Assembly: GCF_023115355.1 (NCBI RefSeq)
Contig: NZ_CP096019.1
Span: 1,550,001-1,614,000, forward strand
DNA from: Halocatena salina
GTDB taxonomy: Archaea; Halobacteriota; Halobacteria; Halobacteriales; Haloarculaceae
Reading direction: 5' to 3'
Length of the DNA stretch: 64,000 bases
Shown: positions 52,319-61,622 of the stretch, piece by piece
Layout of the letters: every line of letters begins with the position of its first letter
How positions within the stretch are numbered: position 1 is the first letter of the stretch
The notes under the pieces: generated by a model
The model's input: only the letters and a program-made list of their open reading frames with translations
The model's database searches: none
What the model was told of the DNA's origin: nothing
Translations under genes and position numbers: made by a program

Positions 52319-52708
52319 TCAGATGACGCGGTTTTGGAGGTAGTCGAGGTGTTTCGCGTTGTAGACGATCCTGACTTCGTCAGCACCCGGTGATCCGATG
52401 CAGGTCAGCCGCACGTTTCGATCCTCGACTTCCTCGTCCGAGAGGATCTGTTGCATGTCCATCTCGATCTCTCCTTCTTTGAGGATGGCGGCACAGTTCG
52501 CACAGGCCCCAGCCCGACACGAGAACGGCCAGTCGTATCCCTGGGCTTCGGCAGCTTCAAGGATGTACTCGCCGGGGTTTACGTCGATCGTGCCGTAATC
52601 TTCTTCGTCGAAGTCCGCGTCTGCGGCTTTCTCGAACAGGTCGCCATCGTCCAGCGACCATCCCTGGTCGTCAAGCACTTCGTAGTTCAGGTATTCGACA
52701 GTGGGCAT
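52319..52708 (-). CDS. fdx: Haloarchaeal plant-type 2Fe-2S ferredoxin
   Basis: This is the main acidic ferredoxin of haloarchaea, which carries electrons from 2-oxoacid:ferredoxin oxidoreductases. The cluster Cys are in [15 protein letters not shown] (C-x4-C-x2-C) and later in VRLTCIGSP. The inserted acidic N-terminal domain ([20 protein letters not shown]) is characteristic of haloarchaeal ferredoxins. I use the ATG at 52708 ([14 protein letters not shown]), giving 129 residues; the longer frame reads unlike protein. The 200 bases downstream, up to prf1, contain no supported gene. Confidence 0.95.
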   Translation of the reverse strand: MPTVEYLNYEVLDDQGWSLDDGDLFEKAADADFDEEDYGTIDVNPGEYILEAAEAQGYDWPFSCRAGACANCAAILKEGEIEMDMQQILSDEEVEDRNVRLTCIGSPGADEVRIVYNAKHLDYLQNRVI

Positions 52709-52901
52709 CATCGGCGATTTGATGGCCACAATGTTAGGCCTTGCTGTTGCAGTTTCAGCATGTGTGACTACTCCCACTGCCCGTTTGCTCGATCTCTCGA
52801 ACGATGATCGCCGGCTGGCTGCGTGTCGAGTCGTCTCGCTGCCACACTGGGGTCACGACCGTATCCGACCCGTTTAACCCCACGCCCTCCGAGGTGCGAG
52901 T

Positions 52902-53624
52902 ATGTTTCCGGAGTTCGAAGTCATCCCCGCGGTCGACGTGCAGGATGGACAGGCCGTACAGCTCGTCGGCGGTGAACGCGGGACAGGGCGCACCTACGGC
53001 GATCCGTCCGACGCCGCAACGCGGTGGCTCGATGCTGGTGCGTCTACGTTGCATCTGGTCGATCTCGATGGGGCGTTCGAGGGGACCAGACGCAACGCCT
53101 CGGCGATCGCGGAACTCGCTGCCAACCCCGTCGCCGTTCAAGTCGGTGGCGGAATCCGTACGGCGTCGGACGCGATCGGTCTCCTTGAGCAGGGGATCGA
53201 CCGCGTGATTCTCGGGACGGCAGCGGTCGAAACGCCCGAGATCGTGGCGACGATCAGCGAGGAGCATCCCGGTTCGGTGATGGTGAGTCTCGACGCGAAA
53301 GACGGTGAGGTCGTCGTCTCGGGTTGGACTGAGGGCACCGGACTCGATCCCGCGACGGCGGCCCAACGCTACGAGGAACTGGGCGCAGGTGCCATCCTGT
53401 TCACCGATGTGGACGTGGAGGGACAACTCGAGGGGGTACGGACTGATCGGGTCGAGCGCGTCGTCGATCGGGTCGACGTTCCCGTCATCGCAAGCGGCGG
53501 CGTCGGTTCGATCGCGGACATCCGTGCGCTCGAACGCGCCGGTGCGGCGGCCGTCGTCGTCGGTACGGCGCTGTACGAAGGCCGATTCACGCTGGAAGCC
53601 GCGATGGACGCCGTGGGCGAGTGA
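52902..53624 (+). CDS. hisA: Phosphoribosylformimino-5-aminoimidazole carboxamide ribotide isomerase
   Basis: HisA catalyses an Amadori isomerisation, step 4 of histidine synthesis, as a TIM barrel. The N-terminal VIPAVDVQDGQAVQLVGGE holds the catalytic Asp, and the second catalytic Asp lies in LFTDVDVEGQLEGV. Phosphate sites are VQVGGGIRTASDAIGLLEQG and VIASGGVGSIADI, then VVVGTALYEGRFTLEAA. The 240-residue length is standard. No other his gene is adjacent, as is common in haloarchaea, where the pathway is scattered. Confidence 0.96.
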   Translation: MFPEFEVIPAVDVQDGQAVQLVGGERGTGRTYGDPSDAATRWLDAGASTLHLVDLDGAFEGTRRNASAIAELAANPVAVQVGGGIRTASDAIGLLEQGIDRVILGTAAVETPEIVATISEEHPGSVMVSLDAKDGEVVVSGWTEGTGLDPATAAQRYEELGAGAILFTDVDVEGQLEGVRTDRVERVVDRVDVPVIASGGVGSIADIRALERAGAAAVVVGTALYEGRFTLEAAMDAVGE

Positions 53625-53715
53625 GTGCTGTGAGGTGAATGAACGGAGTTCGAGTGGTCGATAGTTTGAGAGGAGCGTTTAACCACTCCGATACATAACG
53701 TATCACTGTACACCA

Positions 53716-54672
53716 ATGACACAGATCCGAGACGCAGATCGTACCCATCGGCTCGACCCATCGTCGTTTGCGGGTGGATACTTCCGGAACGCGGTGTATC
53801 GCCACTGGGACCCCTACGAAGATATCTCCGACGAACTCCTCGAGCAGGACCGCCATCGTTTGGTCGCCCACGAGCTGACAGAACCGGCGTTCGACGGTCT
53901 CCGCCGGACTCTCGCGCTGTTCGGTGCAGGCGAAGAGTCCGTAACGGAAGATCTCACGCCTCTGTTGCTCGTTACCGAGGACGTGAACAAACAGATGTTT
54001 CTCACGTCACAGCTGTACGAGGAGGCGAAACACACCCAGTTTTTCGATCGATATTGGCGTGACGTGATCGATCCGGTCGCAAAAGAACGTGGCTTTGAGG
54101 TGACCGCACCCACGGATCAACGGTATTTCAACGACGATTACGTCGCGCTGTTCGAGAAGACCGAACAGGCGATGGATCGCCTTCTCACGGAGGATTCCCC
54201 GACCAATCGGGCGCGAGCGTACTGTCATTACCACCTCATCATCGAGAGCGTCCTCGCACAAACCGGCTACTACGGCATCCAGTCGAGCTACAGTCCGACA
54301 GGGGCGGATCTCCAAGACGGCGATCCCGTTCATCTCGAAGGACTCATCGAAGGCATCACCCGCATTCGCAGCGACGAAGGCCGCCACGTCGGCTTCGGGA
54401 TGCACGAAGTCCAGCGGCTCATCGCGGATTCGGGCGTCGATCCGGAAATCGTGCGTTCGACCCTCCAAGAACTGCTCGGCCACGTCGCTGGCGCACTCGA
54501 TTACACCGACAGCGCTGGGGAGCGGCCCGTCGACGCCACACCACTGATCGAATACGCCACCGAGAAAACCACTCGACGCATCGAAATTATCACCGACACT
54601 GACGCCGATCTCCCTCCCGTCGAGGAACTCGTCCACATCGAAGGTGGACGAGAGCTATCGACTGGGGACTGA
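53716..54672 (+). CDS. R2lox-like (R2-like ligand-binding oxidase) protein
   Basis: A 318-residue protein of the ribonucleotide reductase R2 superfamily. Metal ligands are seen as an E-x2-H pair in YEEAKHTQFFDRYW (residue about 103-106), a Glu in YHLIIESVLAQTG and an E-x2-H pair in SDEGRHVGFGMHE. The first-helix Glu is in ALFGAGEESVTEDL. It lacks an R1 gene nearby and the C-terminal R1-binding tail, which favours R2lox (Mn/Fe oxidase binding a fatty-acid-like ligand) over a true ribonucleotide reductase subunit. Its substrate in archaea is unknown. It is in an independent transcription unit with a TATA-like GCGTTTAACC (about 53675). Confidence 0.85.
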   Translation: MTQIRDADRTHRLDPSSFAGGYFRNAVYRHWDPYEDISDELLEQDRHRLVAHELTEPAFDGLRRTLALFGAGEESVTEDLTPLLLVTEDVNKQMFLTSQLYEEAKHTQFFDRYWRDVIDPVAKERGFEVTAPTDQRYFNDDYVALFEKTEQAMDRLLTEDSPTNRARAYCHYHLIIESVLAQTGYYGIQSSYSPTGADLQDGDPVHLEGLIEGITRIRSDEGRHVGFGMHEVQRLIADSGVDPEIVRSTLQELLGHVAGALDYTDSAGERPVDATPLIEYATEKTTRRIEIITDTDADLPPVEELVHIEGGRELSTGD

Positions 54673-54900
54673 ACAAGATCCGAAGTGAAGGACGCACTGA
54701 CGTAGATCAACCAGATACACCCATCAGACCACGCTCTCTGGGTGAGATGAATGTTTGATCTACGACGACGAATAGCAAGCACGAAATTTCCCAATAAATT
54801 TCTTCACGCCACATCAACGAAGACGCGAGCCGGACGCCCGCGTTGACGAGCGTGACGAATCACCTGATCATACATACACATGGACATATATGTATGATGT

Positions 54901-55293
54901 ATGGTTGATTGGCACGTCCCACCTGACGAAACGAGCGCCCGACGACTCTTCTATGAAGTCTTGATTGGCGTTCTCGCCGTGCTGTCGCCGGTCGTGTGGC
55001 TCGTCGGCGAATGGACCGTCGTTTGGCCGTGGGTCGGCTACGGCGGAGGCAGTATCGTGGTCGGATACGCCGTCTCCCGAACGGCTGTCGGCCACTCGAT
55101 CGACGCGTGGTTCACGCGGATCGGCCCGGGTGGGCGGTTTCGCTGTCTCCTCCTCGTCACGATCTGCGTCTGGAGTGGGCTATGGACGATCGAGCCACAT
55201 GTTCCGTCGGTGATGAGCTTCGTTTGTGGCGCTGTGGTCCTGCTCCTCACTGTGTCGATCATTCGTCTCTGCAATCGGGTTCTGGCACGGTGA
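54901..55293 (+). CDS. Four-helix membrane protein, unknown
   Basis: A 130-residue membrane protein with four hydrophobic segments: YEVLIGVLAVLSPVVWLV, WPWVGYGGGSIVVGYAV, FRCLLLVTICVWSGLW and SVMSFVCGAVVLLLTVSII. The N-terminus is short and acidic (VDWHVPPDETSAR) and the C-terminus is basic. An AT-rich tract (TATGATGTATGG, about 54891) lies right at its start. No family was recognised and no neighbour suggests a role. Confidence 0.65.
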   Translation: MVDWHVPPDETSARRLFYEVLIGVLAVLSPVVWLVGEWTVVWPWVGYGGGSIVVGYAVSRTAVGHSIDAWFTRIGPGGRFRCLLLVTICVWSGLWTIEPHVPSVMSFVCGAVVLLLTVSIIRLCNRVLAR

Positions 55294-55390
55294 TCGCTGT
55301 CACGACGGACGTCCGTTTCGTTGAGTCACACTTGTCAGCAATATCACCCCATACGCCCACGTTCACAACCCGGCCGTACGTGATACTCGT

Positions 55391-55999
55391 GTGATACTCG
55401 ATCGGTTGTGGCGGCTCACCCGCAACGAGTACGGGCGTGCGGTGTACGAGGCGCTTGCAAGGCGTGGCGTGAAAGGATCGTTGCTGTACGTGTACGCGCG
55501 GTCGCTCCACGACGGTGACGACAGCGATCACACTCCCGATGGTATCACGATCGACGCCCGCCGGAAGCGGGATCTCGACGCCGACATCTCTGAACGGGCG
55601 TTTCAGCACCTCGATTCCACGGATATCGTCGTGTTCGCCCGCAGCGATGGGCAGCTGTTGGGCCACGTCGTCCTCAGCTGTACTCGTCCAGTGTATGTGG
55701 CGGCGATCGAAACCACCGTTGGCGAAGCGAGCAACACTGCGTATCTCTGGCGATTGCACGTCGATCCGGCGCATCGACAGCGGGGCATCGGAACCGCTCT
55801 CGTTGCCCACGCGCGACGGGAGGCAGCCCGAGCGGATGGTCCGACGACGATCACCGCGCTGGTCGCAATCGACAACGTTCCCTCACGAACACTTTTCGAA
55901 ACTAACGGTTTCGACCGACAGACGCTCATCGTTTACGGAAAGGCGTTCGGTTGGACACACAAAACGCGGTGGGCGCTGTCCGACGCCGGCACTGACTGA
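55391..55999 (+). CDS. GNAT-family N-acetyltransferase
   Basis: A 202-residue GCN5-related acetyltransferase. The acetyl-CoA pyrophosphate loop is WRLHVDPAHRQRGIGTALVA (motif A, Q/R-x2-G-x-G/A). It is followed by the motif B helix region with IDNVPSRTLFETNGFDRQTL. The N-terminal 75 residues are an extension rich in Arg and Asp before the core. It starts with GTG at 55391. The acceptor cannot be predicted. It is about 100 bases downstream of the membrane protein gene, same strand, and may share a transcript. Confidence 0.87.
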   Translation: MILDRLWRLTRNEYGRAVYEALARRGVKGSLLYVYARSLHDGDDSDHTPDGITIDARRKRDLDADISERAFQHLDSTDIVVFARSDGQLLGHVVLSCTRPVYVAAIETTVGEASNTAYLWRLHVDPAHRQRGIGTALVAHARREAARADGPTTITALVAIDNVPSRTLFETNGFDRQTLIVYGKAFGWTHKTRWALSDAGTD

Positions 56000-56070
56000 T
56001 ACACCACCCGGAGCCGACGGGCGAACCGTTCGAAACGATCCTCTCCGTATCCTATGTAAATATTGTAGAA

Positions 56071-56080
56071 TATTTTTATA
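56071..56080 (+). promoter_or_regulatory. TATA box of the phosphatidyltransferase gene
   Basis: TATTTTTATA lies in an AT-rich tract. A transcription start about 25 bases downstream would fall near 56100, so ATG 56103 or 56112 would be leaderless and ATG 56094 would lie just upstream of the expected start. Confidence 0.45.
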
Positions 56081-56093
56081 TTCAATTAATAAT

Positions 56094-56810
56094 ATGTGGG
56101 AAATGGTTAGAATGACGGATAAAAGCGTGGTGGCTCGAACCGTGCGATCGATCGAGCGGATCGGACTTCAGCGACCGTCTCCGTCCTCTCGACAGCATAT
56201 TCTGTTGCGGCTGAGTCTTGCGGACTGCTGTAGTTTGATCGGGCTGTTGTTCGCGTGGGCCGCGACGGTGCTGTTACTTTCCGGTGAACCAAACTGGGCG
56301 ATCATCGTCTTGACCGGTGGATTCGCGTTCGACAAGTTCGATGGCTACGTTGCTCGGCGCTATGAGTGTCAGTCCGACGTCGGCCCGGAGATTGACGCGT
56401 TCCTCGACGTGTTCGTGTATTTGGTGACTGGAGCTGTGCTCTTTCAGACCGTCATCTCGCCCCATCCAGTGGTGAGCGTGGTCGTCGGATTCCTCATCAT
56501 CGCCGTCGGTGGGCTTCGACTCCTCCGATTCACGGACGAGGGATTCGTGGTCGAGGATGGAACAAGCTACTATCGTGGGCTGACAGTGGTGCACACCAGT
56601 GTTCTCGTGGTAGGCAACTACTTCCTCGTGGCGTTCGTCGATTCATGGAACGGCTGGCTCGCTGCTGGGAGTATCGTCGTTATCTGTCCGTTCATGTTAT
56701 CGAATTATCACAGCAAAAAGACCGTGAAAAGCCAGTCGATCGTTGCGGCGCTCGGACTCGTGGCGGTCTGTCTCTGCGTAGCGATCGAGAGCGGTGTTCT
56801 GTCGGCGTGA
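56094..56810 (+). CDS. CDP-alcohol phosphatidyltransferase
   Basis: An integral membrane enzyme that joins a CDP-activated lipid to an alcohol headgroup. The diagnostic motif DGxxAR(x)8GxxxDxxxD appears as FDGYVARRYECQSDVGPEID followed by AFLDV near residue 80-105. About six hydrophobic helices follow (for example VFVYLVTGAVLFQTVIS and IVAALGLVAVCLCVAI). The sequence resembles haloarchaeal phosphatidylserine or phosphatidylglycerol synthases, but the headgroup is not decided. ATG 56094, 56103 or 56112 may be the start; promoter spacing slightly favours one of the latter two. Confidence 0.88.
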   Translation: MWEMVRMTDKSVVARTVRSIERIGLQRPSPSSRQHILLRLSLADCCSLIGLLFAWAATVLLLSGEPNWAIIVLTGGFAFDKFDGYVARRYECQSDVGPEIDAFLDVFVYLVTGAVLFQTVISPHPVVSVVVGFLIIAVGGLRLLRFTDEGFVVEDGTSYYRGLTVVHTSVLVVGNYFLVAFVDSWNGWLAAGSIVVICPFMLSNYHSKKTVKSQSIVAALGLVAVCLCVAIESGVLSA

Positions 56811-56814
56811 TCGA

Positions 56815-57234
56815 TCAAAATTCCACGTTCGAGGTGGACGTGAGATCGAGATCGTCGGTTTCAGCGGGACCGAGGGCGACGAACTCATACTCATCGTCGG
56901 TGAGATACACCGCACCGTCCTCGCTCGTCACATCGAGTGTGTGGAGGTACGCCCCATCACACGGCCCGTACGTACACTGGCCCGTGTCGGCGTCGAACAT
57001 CGCGCCGTGGTTGGTACAGACGATCTCGCTGTCGCGCAGCTCCGCCCCCGAGCCTTTATCCAAACGAATGTGTGTGAAATGCTGACAGTAGTTCAACCAT
57101 CCGATGACGGTGCCGTTCGAACGGACCAGTATGCCCTCCTTTCGCTCGTCGGTCGCCGTCTCCCGAACGGTGAACAGCACTGTCGTGTCGTCTGGGACCT
57201 CACTCACCGACGCGATGCGCTCACCGGCAGTCAT
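56815..57234 (-). CDS. Rieske-type 2Fe-2S protein
   Basis: A 139-residue soluble protein with a Rieske iron-sulphur site. It has Cys-x-His in NYCQHFTHIRLD and the second pair in EIVCTNHGAMFDADTGQC (C-x2-H), the spacing of Rieske ferredoxins. There is no membrane anchor, so it is a soluble electron carrier or an oxygenase-ferredoxin type, not a bc1 subunit. It is convergent with the phosphatidyltransferase (5 bases). Isolated Rieske proteins of this type are common in haloarchaea; the partner is unknown. Confidence 0.9.
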   Translation of the reverse strand: MTAGERIASVSEVPDDTTVLFTVRETATDERKEGILVRSNGTVIGWLNYCQHFTHIRLDKGSGAELRDSEIVCTNHGAMFDADTGQCTYGPCDGAYLHTLDVTSEDGAVYLTDDEYEFVALGPAETDDLDLTSTSNVEF

Positions 57235-57346
57235 TACGGAGCCATTCCATCCGAATAAATTTCAACGCTCCGTCTTGTCTATCCATTGGTTGGTGTGAGC
57301 ATTCATCATGATTTATGGCGGGTCAGTCATATAAGAAGAAGGTGGT

Positions 57347-59830
57347 TTACGCGGCCGCTTGTGCTTGCCATTCCCTGATTCGGTCGGCGCTCACGCCAGA
57401 CACCTCGCTCGCCACCTCCTCGGCAGCTGCGTCTTGAAGCTCTTCGATCGACGTGATGCCGGCCGATTCGAGCTTTTCGGCGGTTTTCTCGCCGATGCCA
57501 TCGATGTCTCGGAGGGTCGAGACTGCGTGCTGCTCCTGGTACTCCTCGTAATTGCAGATCGGACAGCCCAGTTCCCACGGCTCTTCATCGTCGTCGTCCT
57601 CGCCGTGGACTTCGAGATGGGGAAGATCGTGGTCCTCACACACCGTGTCAGTGACGACGATCTCACCGTGACGAGGCAGCGGCAGCGAGTACTCACAGTC
57701 GGGATACCGGGTACAGCCCACGAGCCGCGAGCCGGTGCGGAGCTGTTTGATCGCCAGCTCACCGCCGTACTCTTTCCCACACGCCGGGCATTCCCCGATG
57801 ATCCGGTCCTCGGTCGCATCGGCCGCGTCTGCGGCACACTGGGGACAGCCGTGGACGAACGTGTCTCGTCCAGCCAACATTTTCACATGGTGTAGCTCGT
57901 GTTCATCACACGTCTCGTCAATCACCAGCGGCTCACCCTTGTTCGGCAGCGGTAGCGTGTACTCACAGTCGGGATAACCGTCACATCCGATGAAATACGA
58001 CCCGTACCGGGAGCGCCGTACCAACAACGTCTCTCCACACACCGGACACGGTCCCAACGCCTTGTCGGCTTTTAACGCCTCGCGGAGATGCCTACCGATC
58101 TCCTCGTGGGATCCCTGTAGCTCCTCGAACACCTGTTGTAACATCTCACGTGACTCGTCGGTCACCGCCTCCAACGTCGCCTCGCCCTCCGCGATCGCCG
58201 TCATATCCTGCTCCAACTGGGCGGTCATCTCCTCACTCACGATTAGGTCAGCAAAGTCTTCGGCGGCTTCCACGACGCCCCGCGCCAACGCCGTCGGCTG
58301 AGGCGGATCGTTTTCGATGTATCCTCTATCGTATAATTTTTGCAGGGTATTATGTCTGGTACTTTTTGTACCAATCCCGATACTTTCCATCGTTTCGATG
58401 AGCCGCGACTGGCCTCGTCGTCTGGGCGGTTGGGTCTGCTTTTCCTCGCGTCGAACGTCAGTGATATCGAGGACGTCCCCTTCTTCGAGTGGCGGAACGT
58501 AGTTCTCGGTAGTCGAGTGGTAGGGATAGACGTCGTGGTAGCCGGGATCAACGAGCCGTTTCCCGTTGGCTTTGAGCCGACAGTCGTTTGCGATGGTGAC
58601 GACTTTGAGATGCCGCCATGTCGCGGGTTTGGCGACCGTCGCAAAGAACCGCCGGACCACCAGCTCGTACACTCGCCATTCGTCTTCACCGAGATCATCG
58701 GGAAACTCACCGGTGGGATGGATGGGCGGGTGATCGGTGGTTTCGGTGTCTCCTCGGGTGGGTTCGAGATCTTCCAGTTCGAGCAGCGTTCGAGCGTCCT
58801 CACCGAAGCTGGGATGGTCGGCGAACGTATCGAGCAACGCCCGTTGGTCGAGATCCTCGGGATACACCGTGTTGTCGGTTCGCGGGTAGGTGATGTAGCC
58901 TGCCGTATACAGCTCTTCTGCGATGCTCATCGCGCGCTGGGCAGAGAACCCGATCGAACCCGCCGCACGGATGTACTGTGTGGTGTTGAACGGGGTGGGT
59001 GGCTCGTCCGTGCGGGTGCGCCGTTGAACGGAATCGACGCGCGCCTCGGTCGCCGCGGTCAGCTGCTCGTCGATCGTCGTCGCCGTCGCCTCGTCCCAAA
59101 TCCGTTCCTGTTCGGTGCCATCCTCGCGATAGAAGTATTGGGCTTCGAACGATTCGTCGCCCGAGAGATCGGCGAACAGCTCCCAGTATTCGTCCGGATC
59201 AAACGCCTCGATCTCCCGCTCGCGGTCGACGATGAGTTTGAGTGTGGGTGATTGGACCCGGCCGACGCTGATGAAATCGTTGCCGAGCTGTTTGGCCGAC
59301 AGCGAGAGAAAGCGCGTGAGCGATGCCCCCCACAACAGATCGATGATCTGTCTGGCCTCGCCAGCCGCTGCGAGATCGAAATCGATCTCTTCGGGGGATT
59401 CGAACGCCGATCGAACCTCCTCGTCGGTGATCGAGGAGAACCGCACACGCTGGATCGGTCCACTGATCTCCTCGCGTACGAGTTCGTACGCCTCCTTGCC
59501 GATGAGTTCCCCTTCCCGATCGTAATCAGTGGCGATGATAGCGGTTTCTGCGTTCCGCGCCAGCGACCGGAGCGCGGCGACGATGTTCTCTCGCGTTTCG
59601 GTTTTCACTACCTCCGCATCGACGAGCTCTGACGGCCGTACGTCTCGCCAATCGGAATACTCCGTGGGAAAGTCCAGGCCGACCACGTGGCCCGACAGCC
59701 CGATACAACGGCGACCGCCCCAGGAATACACGTTTACCCCGTTGTGGCGCTCCGTCGTTGCGCTGCCGTCGCTCAGAATCTCCGCGATGCGCTGGGCAGC
59801 GTTGTCTTTCTCAGTAATGATCAGCTCCAC
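57347..59830 (-). CDS. topA: DNA topoisomerase I (type IA)
   Basis: TopA relaxes negatively supercoiled DNA by a strand-passage mechanism. I start at GTG 59830 (first residues VELIITEKDNAAQRIAEIL, the GTG being read as Met), giving 827 residues. The TOPRIM domain has TEKD at the start and IIATDYDREGELIG with the Asp triad. The active-site Tyr region is AGYITYPRTDNTVYP. Three Cys4 zinc fingers follow near the C-terminus (CPVCGETLLVRRSRYG, CPACGKEYGG, CPICNYEEYQ), then a helix-hairpin-helix (IDGIGEKTAEKLESAG). No break was found. A spacer of about 100 bases separates it from the S8 protease, same strand. Confidence 0.96.
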   Translation of the reverse strand: MELIITEKDNAAQRIAEILSDGSATTERHNGVNVYSWGGRRCIGLSGHVVGLDFPTEYSDWRDVRPSELVDAEVVKTETRENIVAALRSLARNAETAIIATDYDREGELIGKEAYELVREEISGPIQRVRFSSITDEEVRSAFESPEEIDFDLAAAGEARQIIDLLWGASLTRFLSLSAKQLGNDFISVGRVQSPTLKLIVDREREIEAFDPDEYWELFADLSGDESFEAQYFYREDGTEQERIWDEATATTIDEQLTAATEARVDSVQRRTRTDEPPTPFNTTQYIRAAGSIGFSAQRAMSIAEELYTAGYITYPRTDNTVYPEDLDQRALLDTFADHPSFGEDARTLLELEDLEPTRGDTETTDHPPIHPTGEFPDDLGEDEWRVYELVVRRFFATVAKPATWRHLKVVTIANDCRLKANGKRLVDPGYHDVYPYHSTTENYVPPLEEGDVLDITDVRREEKQTQPPRRRGQSRLIETMESIGIGTKSTRHNTLQKLYDRGYIENDPPQPTALARGVVEAAEDFADLIVSEEMTAQLEQDMTAIAEGEATLEAVTDESREMLQQVFEELQGSHEEIGRHLREALKADKALGPCPVCGETLLVRRSRYGSYFIGCDGYPDCEYTLPLPNKGEPLVIDETCDEHELHHVKMLAGRDTFVHGCPQCAADAADATEDRIIGECPACGKEYGGELAIKQLRTGSRLVGCTRYPDCEYSLPLPRHGEIVVTDTVCEDHDLPHLEVHGEDDDDEEPWELGCPICNYEEYQEQHAVSTLRDIDGIGEKTAEKLESAGITSIEELQDAAAEEVASEVSGVSADRIREWQAQAAA

Positions 59831-59933
59831 TGCGCTCTCCTCTTGTTGTGACCCTGCTAGGCCGACCGCCGCCCTAACTCTTTCGACAACCTCACAAGAA
59901 AACGCACGAAGGCGTAGGGTCGACTTCGGCTCG

Positions 59934-61493
59934 TCACCGCGTCGAGTTCGGTGGATCGGTCCGTTGAGATCGGCTATCACTGTTCCGATAGTCGACGGCC
60001 CGGGTAGCGTTTATCATCCCATAGCCGGACTGGTCGTCGATTCCGTTCGCCTCTACGTCTTCAGCAGTGAGAAACAGTGCCGTTCGTACGTCCGTGGGAG
60101 TTGCTCCGGGGTTCGATGCGAGAACGAGTGCGGAAGCTCCAGCCACGTACGGCGTCGAAAAGGAGGTTCCGTCTTCGACGGTGATGCCGTCGATTGCCAC
60201 TAAGTCGGGTGCAACCACGTTAGCCCCTCGCGCGCTAAATGATTTCACGGATTCATCATCGATCGCTCCGACGGCGATCACTCCACTCGCGGTAGCCGGT
60301 GCAGCCTGGCCGCCGTGCGATCGGTACCGTAACTCGTGGTTGGCGAACAGTTCGAGCTGATTGGTCGTGACGGTGTCGGACTTCGACCGGATCGAAACGT
60401 AGTACCGCCCCTCGGGAACGGTCGTTTCGAGGTGTTCGAACGGCCGTCCGTCGTGACCGGTGGCCTGTGCGACGACTGCATCCGTACCGGGCTGTGCCCG
60501 GAAGAGATACAGATCGTAATCCTCCGTGGTCCTTGGCCAACCGTCCCACCGGAGGGTGAGCTGTACCGTTCCACTGAGCGGTTTACCATCGTTCAACGGA
60601 TTCATCTGTGAGTCTCCTTGGAACGACACCCACGTGTCCGAGGATCGGTTGCCTGACCAGTACCGTCCCGCGTGATTCCCGACAGAGGTAACGAACACCG
60701 TGTCAGAGGCAGCCCCCTCAGCGATTCGGGTGAGTTCGCTGGTTTCGTTTTCAGGGTGGGCGTAGTAACTGCCCGCATCGATGATGATGTCGGCTCCCGA
60801 GCGTTGGAGCCACTCCACAGCGTCGGCGTACTCTTCGGACGTCGTCGTCGTGCCGACTGCGGCGAGTTGCAGCGTCGCGTTTGGCGCGGTGTCAACGACG
60901 ACGCTTGCCACCGCAGTCCCGTGTTTTCCGTCCCCGTCAGGATCGATCGTGGCGTAGCCACCGACCTGCGACGCGATGGCTGGATGACTAGGACGGAAAT
61001 CACTGTCGATGATACCGACTGTAACGTTCTCCCCAGTGAGTCCACGCTCGTGGAGGCGATCTGCGGAAATCTCACTGACACCTGATGCGATACGCCCGTC
61101 TCCGGACGTGTTCGTGTTTGTGATCCGGATTCGGTTTGCGCGAGTGGCGTTCAGAAACGGCCGTACGTCAGACATCGCCATCGATCCGTGAACGTACTGC
61201 TGCCCGTTTTTGGTGGACCGGCGGTCGACCACGAACGACCCGGAGTAGTTCTCGCTGTGCACGTTCGGCGTGGCTCCGGTGTCGATCGGTATCGCGACCT
61301 CGACCTCCTCGTCGACTGTCGGCGGTGGCTGATAGGATTGACGGTTGATCTGATGCTTTAAATTATCGATCACGTCGGTCGACGACTCCGTCGTTCTATC
61401 GACTGCGAGCGAGGAATAGGAGAGCGGAAACACGAACGACGTCCAGAGAAGCAGGACGATTACGCCGACGACGGCCATCTCGCGCTGACTCAT
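59934..61493 (-). CDS. Membrane-anchored subtilisin-family (S8) protease
   Basis: A 519-residue protein with an N-terminal membrane helix (VVGVIVLLLWTSFVFPLSY), which may be a signal anchor, and a large extracellular domain. The catalytic triad is complete: Asp in VTVGIIDSDFRPSHP, His in DGKHGTAVASVVVD, Ser in DGTSFSTPYVAGASALV, with the oxyanion Asn in FVTSVGNHAGRYWS. A beta-sandwich insert (MNPLNDGKPLSGTVQLTL and NQLELFANHELRY) sits before the catalytic Ser. There is no evident Tat motif, unlike many secreted halolysins, so it is probably kept at the membrane. The upstream neighbour is a membrane-anchored winged-helix regulator on the same strand. Confidence 0.88.
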   Translation of the reverse strand: MSQREMAVVGVIVLLLWTSFVFPLSYSSLAVDRTTESSTDVIDNLKHQINRQSYQPPPTVDEEVEVAIPIDTGATPNVHSENYSGSFVVDRRSTKNGQQYVHGSMAMSDVRPFLNATRANRIRITNTNTSGDGRIASGVSEISADRLHERGLTGENVTVGIIDSDFRPSHPAIASQVGGYATIDPDGDGKHGTAVASVVVDTAPNATLQLAAVGTTTTSEEYADAVEWLQRSGADIIIDAGSYYAHPENETSELTRIAEGAASDTVFVTSVGNHAGRYWSGNRSSDTWVSFQGDSQMNPLNDGKPLSGTVQLTLRWDGWPRTTEDYDLYLFRAQPGTDAVVAQATGHDGRPFEHLETTVPEGRYYVSIRSKSDTVTTNQLELFANHELRYRSHGGQAAPATASGVIAVGAIDDESVKSFSARGANVVAPDLVAIDGITVEDGTSFSTPYVAGASALVLASNPGATPTDVRTALFLTAEDVEANGIDDQSGYGMINATRAVDYRNSDSRSQRTDPPNSTR

Positions 61494-61622
61494 CGTCGTC
61501 GACGCGTCCTCTGTCCCCCGCTTCGATCACGTCCGGTTTCGAGTGTGGAGCGTTCGGTGTGCGACGACCGGCTCGATGTACGAACCGCATCCTGTCGGCG
61601 TCTGGCTTCGAGGGTGTTCATC

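Noticed and set aside
58340-59251. Plus-strand open frame (303 codons) inside topA
   Set aside because: Lies entirely within the antisense of the TOPRIM/active-site region of topA.
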